A stretch of DNA of 64,000 nucleotides from Daedaleopsis sinensis. Its lineage: Eukaryota; Basidiomycota; Agaricomycetes; Polyporales; Polyporaceae. The position numbers and the translations under genes are program-made. The DNA lies in contig CM066307.1 of assembly GCA_033807695.1 (NCBI GenBank), positions 4,154,001 to 4,218,000 of the forward strand, given 5' to 3'. Positions 35,815 to 47,361 of the stretch are shown here, one piece after another. The notes under the pieces were generated by a model. It was given only the letters and a program-made list of their open reading frames with translations. It was not told the origin of the DNA and ran no database searches. Each line of letters starts with the position of its first letter. Position 1 is the first letter of the stretch.

Positions 35815-37299
35815 CAGGGACGTTCGTCCGCATACCTCTGCCCTCGCAGACGTCTCCGCTCACTGCAAAGCCTCATCGACCGACGTATGGACTGCCGTCA
35901 ATCTGACTACTCATCTGACAGTGTCGCATATGGAGCCCCTCGGACTTCACGCATAGGCATACGCTTACGCACACGCATGTGGACACCTCGCTGTTCGCGC
36001 CGTGCCCGTAAGCGTGCACACTCGCTCGCGAAGACGGTGGAACACTCACTTGAGCCTCTCATGTATGTCAGTTGTCGGGCGGCGGGCGGCGGACGGCACA
36101 GACATTCGTGGCCGGTATCGAACACGCGCACGCTGCACGGACTACCAGATGAGAGCTTGGCCCTACCGGGAACGAGCGAGTGCAGTGCTCATTGTCAGGA
36201 CGGAGGCCCGCCAGGTGTGTGGACGCCTGTTCTAGGTTCGAGTTTCAGCTCGAGCTCGATATTCACATGTACGATGCTCACCGCCGCCCGATAGCTCGCA
36301 CGGGCGCATCCAACCCGCGCCCTACGAGTCACGGCTCGCACACCAATACACGATTACGATCCGAGCGACCTCCGCTCAAGAGAAGGAGGTGAGCGGCCTG
36401 GGACCCCGGACTGCCGCTGCTCGTTCTGAGCCCCCCTACACCTCCATTGTCGGATCGGTCCACTCGTGGGCCTTCCAAACTCTCGGGCTCGTGCAAATGA
36501 CGTCCGTCCGAGACAGGTGAGTCATCTCCTATCCGTCTGTGCAGAAGTCGACGGACTTACCGGAGCATGCGTCGTAGCTTTATGCAGGGTGTTGTCGCTT
36601 GGACGTATGTCGTGCACGGGTTGCGGTTCTTGCGCACTCTCATCATGCCCGGGCCACGATGTGGGCAGGAAAGCCTTCGCAACTCCTGTCATGTGGGCGT
36701 GCTCTGTGCGGTATACAGAACTTGAAACGCAATACGGCGTGCGCTAAGAATTGACGGACCTTCTACCAAGCAGGTGAGATATCTCTCACCCATCCGTGTT
36801 TTCGCGCCGCACAGAAGACAGCGGACTTGTGGTATGCGTCATAAGGCTGTCGAGGGACTCGTCGCCGGGACACGCACCCAGGACCTGCATGACGTTCGAG
36901 CACTGTCAGTCCTCGCGTGTGAATTCTCTGAATGTGCGGATACAGGTACATTCTCAAAGCGGTGGTGATCCCGAGCGGCACCACCTCCTTCGAAGACATC
37001 GGCGCCGGTCGTAGGTAGCAGCTTCTGGCACTCCGCGTCCCACTTCAAGCCCTCCGACCTGGAGGGAGGACTTCACATGAGATGTCATATGTGCGTACTC
37101 CAATACCGAACTCGGAGTAGGATGCGGAATGCGGAATGCGGGCTGCGGGGTCAGTGCGGTGTACAGAACATATACAGCGAGCTGATACGAGGTCTCACCA
37201 GGGTTACTTCAGGACGTGCTCGCGCGCATGATCTACACACGACTGCCCATGTGCTGACTGTGCATCGACTGGTCGGCTGCCGCCTATAGTCATGAATAC

Positions 37300-38000
37300 G
37301 AGGTTGAACGTTCGTAGGGGAGACGTCTGGCGAGCAGAGGACGACGGATGGGTCGAGCCTGGGACGACGGCGAGGTTTGAGGTGCGCGATCCCTATCACT
37401 CTGGGGGGAGAAGGGAGACAATGAGCGGAGAGTGTCGTTGACAGAAGACAGGAAGACACATATCTCGTCGCGCGTACTAGCTCGCGAGTTAGAGTCGCCG
37501 CAATCGCGCGTGTCGCGCCCATGACAAGCACCGACCAGCCCTGACCAGCCGTCCTTGGGGAGTCTCTCCATACCGACGCGCACCTTCATCGCCATCTAGC
37601 TCGACATGGCCGGGTTTACCATCGATGCGGCTTTTTCGGGGCTCACGCCTCGGGGATGTCGAACACGTAGTCCTTCGGGACGTCGACGACCTGCGCGAAG
37701 GAGCCTGATGAGGACCTGAGGGTGAGGAAGTGGACTTGCTTGCCGGCTTGTACAGCCGTGCCAACGCCGTTGACCCAGACGACATGCAGGAGCGGTCTTA
37801 AGGCGGCAGTGGCCTCCCGGTGGCACGGATGCGGGTCTGGACGAGGGCAGAGGGGGGCTCTAGTAGAGCTGGAGGAGCGGGAACGGAGGTGTATGCAGGT
37901 TAGCGCAGGTGGCCGCTTGCACGATGTGGATGGTCGAATAGGCCACCTCCCTGAAATATGGACGAGATGATGGCAGCGATGGGTAGTAGTTGTCGCACAA
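37300..38000 (-). pseudogene. MDR-type dehydrogenase pseudogene, copy 3
   Basis: The part before the nucleotide-binding turn is best kept here. On the minus strand one frame reads 'HVVWVNGVGTAVQAGKQVHF', then 'LTLRSSSGSFAQVVDVPKDY' and 'VFDIP', then a frame change, then 'KAASMVNPAMSS' and 'MKVRVGMERLPKDGW'. This is the usual order of a quinone oxidoreductase-like MDR protein leading into the Rossmann fold. The Gly-rich turn is damaged (frame lost after 'DGWS'). Confidence 0.7.
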
Positions 38001-41000
38001 GCAAATGATAACCACGGATCTGGCCCGATATGAGCGCCTACAACAGACGCCTAGTCTTCGACGCGTGGACGGGCGCCTTGGCCTCTTCCTCCACCCCCGC
38101 GAGCCTTCTGACTTGGTCGCAGGCTGCAAGCACCTACCTTGGCACTCGTTCGGCTCGTACTCTGGCTGCCTGCACTCCGTCGTCTCACACTCCTGCGCTC
38201 TCTGCGGCTGCGTCACCTGCCTATCCAGTCGCAGGCTGCAACGTGACACCCTGATCGTCTTGCTATCCTCCGACGTCCAAGGCGACTTCAGGAAGCTACT
38301 CGGACGTGTCTACTCCGCGATAGCAATACGACTAGCTCCTTGTTGGACGTCCCTCGGGCTCAAGACGTACACCCCGACCTGCCGCTCCCCTGTCGCATCT
38401 GCTCTCAATGCCCTGCGATGAAAACGACCTCCGACTCTAGGTCGAGTCGATCTCTGCGAGGCCGTGCGAGAACGGTGAGAGTGCTGAGCAATAAGAGGGA
38501 CGGCGATGGTATTGGCAGGGCGAGGATCGAGGTAAGCACGCCCATCTCCGAGTCTGCCCGACCCTCCCCGTGCTCGCCATCGCTCCATGCGCAGCTCCCT
38601 CGCTTGATGCTCGGAGACGGCCCTGCGGCTACCACGCTGTGCTTTCCAGCGTAGCACGTCCGTCGCTGTTGTACTAGTGCTAGTGTTCGAATCTTAGAAC
38701 TTCCCAACATCCTTTACACTTCGACCCATGCCTTCGCGTCTGACAACCCCGATTCGCTCACTAGTCCCGTCTTGCAACATATAGTACCCGCACCGGGTCT
38801 CTGTATGGCGGATTAGGGCACAGTGAGTTGCATTCATGCATGTGGGCCGCCGCTCTTTCTCTGCTCGCCACGCTCCGCCTCCTTTGCTAAGGTCCTCGCC
38901 TCTTCGATTGGTGTAGGACCGGGGATGCTTGCATGTGTACTCCAGGCTTCTTCTTACGCGCTGGGATGCACGTCAGCGCATCGCTTCCCTTGCGCGGACC
39001 TCTGCGCTCACCCGACGTCGTTGTATCCTGGCTTGATCGAGAGATCTGCTATCTGACAGTTCCGTTCGTTTTACAGTAATCGCCTCGACGGAGCCTGCTA
39101 GGAGCCCACACATACGCATCGACACCTCGCGGCTCGTGCCGCGCCTACCACGTGCACGCTCGCAGAGACAGGGGGGCACGTCATACGAGCCTGTACGGCC
39201 TCCCCGGCGTGTCAGTCGTCGGACGGCGGGCGGCAGCCTGCGCAGATATTTGTGGCGTGTATGACACACGCCGCACGGATTTCCGGATTTCCGTCGAGGA
39301 CCATGGCCTCCCGGCATGAAGCGCAAGGGTGCGAGTGCAGTTTCGTTTCTCACAGCGCGGACGGCTCAGATGCCTGCGACGCTTGCTCCAGGTTCGCGTT
39401 CGAGCACGAGCTCCAGATTCACAAGTGCGACCACATTCGGTACTTGCACGTCCGCATCCGACTCGCACTCGATCGCAGCGATCTCCGCTGAAGAGAAGGA
39501 GGCGAGCGGTCCGCGCGACTTGAGCTGCTCGTTCTGAGCTCTCCTGCACCTCCATCCTCGAATCTGTCCGCCCATGGAGCTTCCAAGCTCTCCCCTCGAG
39601 CGTAGCTCGGTGGTCGAGAATCGACGTGGACACAGAACCGGTGAGATACCCCGTACCGTCTGTGCAGAGGACAGCGAACTGACTGTAACATGCATTGTAG
39701 CGCTGTGGATGGCTATATCGTCCGGACGTACGCGCAGTAGCCGTCGGACGCACGGTGTACGACGTTCCAGGCTCTGGCCGCGTGGATCCACTGTCCGATC
39801 CCATAGCGGCCAAGATTCTAAGTGGCGCCACCCTCCTCCTCCTGCTTCGAAGACATCGACGGTTGCTGGTAGCAGATTCGACATACTCGCAGCAGCACAC
39901 TGTCGAGCAGGAGGGTCCCCTCGTGCACGGTTTCAGGTCATTGCGCACTCTCTCGTCCGCGCCGCACTACGGCTCTCGTGCGTTCGCGGGGAGGACTTCG
40001 CAGGTTCATTCTGTCGTACGTGCATATTCCAATACGACCCGAACATGGCTCGAACGTCCATCTGCCGTGGACGCGTCGCCAGTCGCACACAGCCTACGAT
40101 GCACACCACTTCGGCGCGCGACTGTCCTCTAATGCACGGGTAGCAATCGTTTCTGGCTCGACCGACGACGCTGTGTTCTATGTGCGACGCGGATGGCAGC
40201 AAACGGTGAAGGATGTGGCATGGGGAGAGTCGAGAGCGGAGAGGGACACACCACGGAGCCGGATGCGGTCAAGCATCGGGAGTAGAGCGCGGCGCATGTG
40301 GGATCCACCACGCTGTCAAGAGCCTCGAAGCTCACGCGAGGCGTCTGAGACTCGGAGTCGCCGTGACGGGCCCTCACAGTCGTCCCTACCCCATCTTCCT
40401 GATCGGCGATTGCCTGCGCCCATCCCTCTCAGTCTAGCGAGCGCCCCGCACCATCATTGGCACGAGACCATCACGTTCGCGAAGATGGGCACACGGATAC
40501 GGGTCTACGCTACTCGGACGTGACGCGGCCTGTGCGACGCACACTGCACAGAGTGCAGTCCCTTTCCACCGCCATTCGCAGACCCGAGGCTCGTGAATGT
40601 ATGCGGCGCGAAGAGCGGACCACGTCCAGATCCGTCACGGTCAACGCTGACGTGCTCCAGCTGGTCACCTCTCCCGTGTGTATGCGCACGAGCGCAGACC
40701 AAGGCCCGGTCCCGGAACCTGTCGCGATTGGAACAAGTAGCACATCGCGCTGCGGCTGGGAGCACCATGGGCCGGTCCCATCATCTAGGAGCATGCCGAG
40801 TGCTGCTGTGCTCTACTGGTGGGTCGCACACACTGTGGACACCGTCTCGCTAATTGACTGACACTCATCCGCTACAGAAGCTGCACCATCATGGCCGCCG
40901 TGTTACATAACTTCTCTGCTTTCACAGAGGTGAAGCTAGGCGCAAGGTTGCTTGGAGCAGTCGGGTGTGTGCTATATGCACCGTCAGATGGTCCGTGCTT

Positions 41001-41518
41001 TGATCTAGAGGTCTTAGTAATCATCCTCCGTGTAGTTCGACCAGCGGACCCACGTCGTATCACTATCAGGCGTGTCAATCCCGCCGCTCGCTTGTGGCAG
41101 GTGAGTATGGTCTTTCTCTCTCAGCTACATCCGGGTCCCGGCTTCAGCTGCCTGGATCGTCTGCAGGTTATCCTGACTCGTGACGGACGAACAAGATGGA
41201 GACTGTCCGCCCGATGGTCTCCGCGATTGAGTGCACGTGTGTCCGAAGGCAGATCCGACGCGCTCCAGTAACAGCTACCGAGATCCCTGTATTCGATTCT
41301 CACCGCGCGCGAGTGCCAGCGTGTGCGCGTGTATGAGAGAGATAAGTGGGAGACAGGTGGGAGAAGAGAGCCACATTCGTAGAACGCGCTCTACCGGTGC
41401 TGACGGGCGGTGGGGACTGAATGGTGGGTGGACGCGGGCATGTGTATTATGCCTGGAGAGAAGGTTCTCAGGTGCGACACGAGGTATGGAAGGGGCTGTG
41501 CCGGCTCTTGGATGTAAG

Positions 41519-41528
41519 GTATTTAGAC
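41519..41528 (+). promoter_or_regulatory. TATA-like element of F-box copy C
   Basis: GTATTTAGAC, 138 bp before the ATG at 41657. Confidence 0.4.
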
Positions 41529-41656
41529 CATTTCCGTGGGGCTGCGTCCGTCCCAGCAGTGTCTCATCCGGTTTCCCTGGTACGTCTGTCCGAACGACGG
41601 TCTCCTCGAGACGAAACCGAAGATCGCGTCTTCTACAGCGAGGTGTCACATCCACG

Positions 41657-43062
41657 ATGGCCGAGTCAAACTCCCTCGTCGAACATGCTCTGTCCGCCCC
41701 ATCAGATTCAAGTTGGGAGGTGAGCGGAAACGATTCATGGAAGTGTTTTGGGATTATCTGACATTGTGTGTGCAGGAGCGTCGAACGATTCCCCCGGAAG
41801 TCACCGACCTGATCATCGCGCGTGTGGGGCTTGAGGACTATGACCGACTCCGTCGTCGCACATTACTCGCCTGCGCACTTGTGTGCTCGAACTGGCTGCC
41901 AGCTAGCAGGCGACAACTCTTCCGAACAGTGATATTTGGCCCAGAAGATGTGTCACTGGAATGTTTCTTTCAGATGGACCTCCATTCCCAATTCATGCGG
42001 GACCACCTATCCTATACATCTGAGGTCTGTTTCAACATATCGGGTATGATTACTAGAAGCGATCAATCCTACATATATCGCCTTGTCGGCAACATCCCAA
42101 GTCTAGAGACGCTCATTTTCATTGACCTCAACTGGGGCAACCCGCCATGGCACCCCAGCACCTTCACGAGATTCTCAGGATTTCCCGTGCTCCACACCCT
42201 CAAACTCCGAAATTGCACTTTCCCATCCTTCAATACACTACGTCACATGCTCTCAGCGGTGTCTCGGCTTGCCGCATTGACACTGTGGGTCGTGGATTGG
42301 CCGCAGCCAAAGCGCCTCAATCTACCGTACAGAGCTGTTCCTGGCCGCCGACCTGCACTTGCTTCCCTCGACGTTATCTTGGAACCTGAACGACAGGCCG
42401 AACTTCTTCAATGGCTTTGTACTACATCAACTATCCACTCAATCAAGCGCATCAACTTTAGGAACGTGTTAAATGGGCAGGACGGCCACGACAATTTCCT
42501 GCGTATGTCTGCACCATTGGTCAGGGAACTACACTGCCGGGCTCGAGGTACGACTAGACCGTCACATCCGTCCGATTCCGAATGGCTAAGTTACAGGAAT
42601 ATGATTCATTGTTTCTGCTTGACAGACATCAAAATGCTTGCCCAACATATCTCTCGCATGATCAGTCTGGAGAAACTCATCACGTATATCGGGGATGAGA
42701 GATTTTGGACGTTGTACAGGGATCTGTCACACGCTCTGCAACATTTCGCTGGGCAACATTTTCGGGAGATACGGCTGGAGCAGATCATTGGTGGCGAGCT
42801 CGACGGGTGGACCGAGGAGTTGTCCGGCCTAGGCGGAGGGATTGCATCAGACGACGAAGACGAGGGGCATCCTGGCGCTGATTTCAAGTCTCTCGAGCAG
42901 ATCCTGACACGGGAGAATATGGAAAAGATGGCGGTCGTGTTCGACCTGCACTACGATATAGAAAGAGAACAGGGAGACCGCTTTCGACTCGCCCTACAAA
43001 GCAAGCTTCCCGAGCTATACAAGTGTTGTGTTCTTGAGTATAATTATAAGAGGTCATGGTGA
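41657..43062 (+). CDS. F-box/LRR-like protein, intact copy C
   Basis: Two exons, 41657-41719 and 41776-43062, joined in phase across a 56-bp intron (GTGAGC to TGCAG), give 449 residues. The N-terminal 21 residues come from exon 1. The F-box follows at about 25-70: 'IPPEVTDLIIARVGLE' then 'LLACALVCSNWLPASRRQLF'. The rest has irregular leucine-rich segments ('GFPVLHTLKLRNCTFPSF') and an acidic patch 'GGGIASDDEDEGHPGA' near residue 375. It would bind Skp1 through the F-box and present a substrate to an SCF ubiquitin ligase. The start is fixed by the same ATG and intron in all three array copies. This is the only copy without a lesion, though its last few residues differ from copies A and B. Confidence 0.85.
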
Positions 43063-44381
43063 TGATTAGAGCAGGTATGTCCCCATCCGCCGCATGTATG
43101 TTGTGCCTAAGACTAATTGTGGTAAAATCGCAGCATCATCGAGGACTCGATCGGCGAGTACTAGTGACAATCGGTACATCGCACGTACGTGCACTTTGCT
43201 ACCTCATCCTGGCTGTCAGACTGAACTATTTGCTGTATACATGCTGTATCGGCATTCCAGTCGAGTCGTTCTGTCGCAGGCCCGGGAGCCGCGACGGGGA
43301 GACCGGAGGTGTGGCCCGGGCACTCGGCGATGCGAGATGAGAGAATGGGACTGCGGTTTCGGAGATTGGTATCGACGGTGGAGTCACGTTGTATGCATCA
43401 TGTATCATTCTACAGGTTATGCATGAGCCGGACATCATACGCATGCCTCATATCCCAGCTACTGCTGTTCTTCAGGCTCCTCCGAGTCCAAACGGCCGGG
43501 GAACGCTCCGCTCGTCCGCGTGCGCCTACGGTAGGCGCCGTAAAGTCGCGGGCAGGCGGTGACTTCTGCGACTGTTGTTGCCTTCGACGGCCGCTCTCTG
43601 CGTCCACCTCTAGACTGTCCTGGCCTGGTCTTATGCAGCTACCACCTGCTTTCTACACGCCTCGCTTGTCGTTCGGCCATCTGAACCTCGTCGTCTCACG
43701 TTCCTCGGCATCTCTACGATTGCGTCACCCCTCTCTCGAGTTGCAGTGGTCTCCCACCGAAGCTCTACAGACTGCATGTAGGAGAACAAGAACCTCCTGC
43801 TATGCGACGTGCAACGGTCGATCTTTCAAACGTCCAGGGAGGTCAGCCCCGTGTAGGACGCCATTCGGGCCAAAGTCGCACACGTCGACTTTCCAGCGAC
43901 TGCTGCGTAGTAGAAGGGATGGCGATGGTGCAGGCAGGGCGATGGATTCAGGTGAGCACCTATATCTTGCTGACGCTCGTCTCCTTGCGACTGCCATCGC
44001 TTCATGCCTGGCTCCTTGGCTCGAGGCTCGAAAAGAGCTCTATTGCATTGCGGCGACTGGGCTGCGTTACTCGTCTCTGCTGCACTGGTAATCGAGTACG
44101 GACAGCCTCAAACCTTGGAAGGTCCATCTCCGACTTCGACGAGCTTCGCAATGCATCTCGTATGCTATCTGCACTTACTCAGAGGCTGCCGGGTGACGAC
44201 ACGACTCAGCCCACCAATAACAGCACACGAAAACGGTCTCTCCTCGCTTCAAATGCTACGTAGCTTCAACCGGCGCATCCGCATCGGATAGCCACGGGTC
44301 TCGGCCCGTTCTTACTCTGTGGGGTACAACCCCCATTCTCGTGCGTGGTTTCGCTTGTCCCTTCCCGCTACGCTCCACCCC

Positions 44382-44400
44382 CTCTATAAGGCTTTTGGGG
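44382..44400 (+). promoter_or_regulatory. Conserved TATA-like motif before block C, unit 3
   Basis: CTCTATAAGGCTTTTGGGG, nearly identical to 20004-20022 and the only other copy with TATAAG intact. Confidence 0.3.
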
Positions 44401-45774
44401 GCAGGAACGTTCGTACCCACACCTCGCAGACGTCTCCGGTCACTACAAACCCTCATCGACCGACATATAGACTGCCGTCAATCTGACTATTCCATCTAAC
44501 AGTGTCGTTCACGGAGCCCCTCGGAATTCACGCATACGCACACGCATGTGGACACCTCGCTGTTCGCGCCGTGCCCGTAAGCGTGCACACTCGCTCGCGA
44601 AGACGGTGGAACACTCACTTGAGCCTCTCATGTATGTCAGTTGTCGGGCGGCGGCCGGCGGACGGCACAGACATTCGTGGCCGGTATCGAACATGCGCAC
44701 GCTGCATAAACCGCCATATGAGAACTTAGCCTACACGAGTGTAGTGCTCGTTGTCAGGACGGCGCGGACGCCCGCCAGGTGTGTGAACGCTTGATTTCAC
44801 CTCGAGCTCGAGATTCAGATGCACAACGCTGACTGCCACCAGATAGCTCGGACGGGCGTATCCGACTCGCGTCCTACGCGTCACGGCTCGCACTCGACGC
44901 ACGATTACGATCGAGCGACCTCGGTGGCGAGCGGTTTGCCACTGGCACTGCTCGTTCTGAGCCGTCCTGTACCTCCTTACTCGGACCGGTCCTCTTGTGA
45001 CGCCTCCACTAGCAACAGACGTGCGTAGACGACAGGTGAGATATATCCTACCCGACTGTACAGCAGTCGGCGGACTTACAGGCTGGAGCATGTGTCGTAG
45101 CTTTATGCAGGGTGTTGTCGCTCGGACGTATGTCGTGCGCGGTTCGAAGGTCTTGCGCCCTGATCTCGGACGCACCACACTATGTGCGCACTGGCAGGGA
45201 GGCCTTCGCAACTCCTGTCATGAGGGCGTGCTCCGTACGGAATACGGACCTCGAGACGCAAGACGGGCCTTCAACCAAGCAGATGAGATATCCCTCACCC
45301 GTCCGTGTTCTCGCGCCACGCAGAAGATGGCGGACCTGCTGTGGTATGCGTCATAAGGCTGTCGAGGGACTCGTAGCTGGGACACGCACCCAGTAGCTGC
45401 ACGGCGTCCTTGCCTCGTCAGCCTGCGCATGTGCATTCTCTGAATGTGCGGGATACAGGTTTAGTCGCAAAGCGGTGGTGCGGCACCACCTCCTTCGAAG
45501 ACATCGACTGTGGTCGGTAGAGCTTCTCCGCGCCATGCATATCTCCTGTGAAGTCCTACGAGATGTCATAGGTGCGTACTCCATTATCGACCTCGGAGTA
45601 CGGTGCGGAATGCGGGATGTGGAGGTCAGTGCGGTGTGCAGAACACATGCATCGAGCTGATACCAAGCTCACCAGGTTACCCGGGGACTGCTGCGGACGT
45701 GCTCGCGCGCATGATACACACATGCCGGCGGCCCACGGATCGAACGTGCATCGACTGGTCATCCGACGTGATGA

Positions 45775-46510
45775 ATACCAGCTTGGAGAAGTTCGTAGCG
45801 GAGACGTCTGACGGGGAGAGGACGAGGAACTCGGCAAGCCCGGGGACGGCGGAGAGGTTTGAGGCGTCGTGCGCGATCCCTATCACTCTGCGGGGGAGAA
45901 GAAAGTCTGCGGAGAGTGTCAAGGACGCTCCACGCGATCGCGCCAAAGTTGACGGAAGACGCGCACCTCGTCGCGCCTAGCTCGCGAGTGAGAGTCGCCG
46001 CAATCGCGCGTGTCGCGCCCATGACAAGAACCGACCAGCCGTCCTTGGGGAGCTTCTCCATACCGACGCGCACCTTCATCGCAATCTAGCTCGACATGGC
46101 CGGGTTGACCATCGCTGCGGTCTCCTCGAAGCCCGGGCTCTTGCCGTCGGGGATGTCGAACACGTAGTCATTCGGGACGTCGACGACCTGCGCGAGGGAG
46201 TCTGATGCGGACCTGAGGGTGATGAGGTCGACGGGCGTGCCGGCTGAGGGTGTAGTGTGCCGACGCCGTCGACGTCGACGACATGCGGGTGCGGTCCTGA
46301 GGTTAACTAGTGCTGCAAGCTCCCGGCGGTGAGGGTGCGGATGTGGACCAGGCCGGACTGAGGCGAGTTCTAGAGTGGGAGAATGGAGGTCTATGCGGCA
46401 GATGCAGGGGCTTAGCCCAGGTTGCTACTTGCGCAATGTGGATGGTCGAATATTAGGTTACCTTGGAGAAATCTGGACGAGATGATGGCGGCGATGGGTA
46501 GTAGTTGTCG
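45775..46510 (-). pseudogene. MDR-type dehydrogenase pseudogene, copy 4 (best preserved)
   Basis: One minus-strand frame runs from 'LITLRSASDSLAQVVDVPND' through 'YVFDIPDGKSPGFEETAAM' and 'VNPAMSS', meets a single in-frame TAG, and continues 'MKVRVGMEKLPKDGWSVLVM', 'GATRAIAATLTRELGATR'. About 60 bp further, after an intron-like GTGCGC to CCGCAG stretch, it resumes with 'RVIGIAHDASNLSAVPGLAE' and 'FLVLSPSDVSATNFSKL'. Order and motifs fit an MDR enzyme of the quinone oxidoreductase type (NAD(P)H binding through the GAT turn, which has lost its second Gly here). A retained intron means copying happened at DNA level, not by retrotransposition. The C-terminal third is missing. Confidence 0.7.
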
Positions 46511-47361
46511 CACAACCAAATGATAACCACGGATCGTACGAGCGCCTGGAATAGACGCCTAGAGTTTGACGCGTGGACGGGCGCCTTGTCCTTTTCCTCC
46601 CCCCGCGAGCCTTCTGACTTGGTCGGATGCTGCAAGCACCTGCCTTGGCTCTCCTTCGGCTCGTGCTCTGGCTTCCTGCACTCCGCCGTCTCGCACTCCT
46701 AGGCTCTCTGCGGCTGCCTCACCTGTCTCTCGAGTCGCCTCCGCACTCGTACTCAGGCTGCAACGTGACACCCTGATCGCTCATCGTCTTGCTGTCCTCC
46801 GACCGTCAAGGCGACTTCAGGAAGCTACTCGGACGTGTCCACCATAGCAATACGACTGGCTCCTTGTCGGACGTCCCTCGGGCTCAAGGCGCACACCCCG
46901 AGCTGCCGCTCCCCTGTTGCATCTGCTCTCAATGCCCTGCGATGAAAACGACCTCCGACTCTAAGTCAAGTCGATCTCTGCGAGGCCGTGCGAGAACGGT
47001 GAGAGTGCTGAGCAGTAAGAGGGACGGCGATGGTATTTACTATTGGCAGGGCGAGGACGAGGTAAGCACGCCCATCTCCGAGTCTGCCCGACCCCCCGTG
47101 CTCGCCATCGCTCCATGCGCAGCTCCCTCGCTTGATGCTTGGAGACGGCCCTGCGGCTACCACGCTGTGCTTTCCAGCGCACCACGTCCGTCGCTGTTGT
47201 ACTAGTGCTAGTGTTCGAATCTTAGAACTTCCCAACATCCTTTACACTTCGACCCATGCCTTCGCGTCTCACAACACCGAGTCACTGACTAGTCCCGTCT
47301 TGCAACATATAGTACCCGCACCTGGTCTCTGTAAGACAAAATGGTGGGGATCGGGGCACAG

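Larger units (their letters stand above)
32929..38822 (+). repeat. Array unit 2, short form lacking the F-box block
   Basis: A diverged block F and joining sequence at 32929-35700, a remnant of the end of block B at 35730-35900 (with the TATA-like motif at 35795), block C 35901-37080, MDR block D 37300-38250 and E 38250-38822. The whole unit is 5.9 kb because block A and most of B and G are absent. Around 33180-33420 a 150-bp segment with CACACATACGCACAAGC words is locally doubled. Confidence 0.7.
38823..47361 (+). repeat. Array unit 3, lacking most of block G
   Basis: Block F 38823-40870, only a stub of G at 40871-40930, F-box block A about 41280-43062, B 43063-44480, C 44481-45560, MDR block D 45775-46770 and E 46770-47361. 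The loss of about 1.5 kb of G puts block F close to the F-box promoter region. Confidence 0.75.

Noticed and set aside
39978..40523. Open frame of 181 codons recurring in several units of the array (also near 24270 and 48700)
   Set aside because: Overlapping frames on both strands are equally conserved because the copies are nearly identical DNA, and the diverged copies break it. No family motif.
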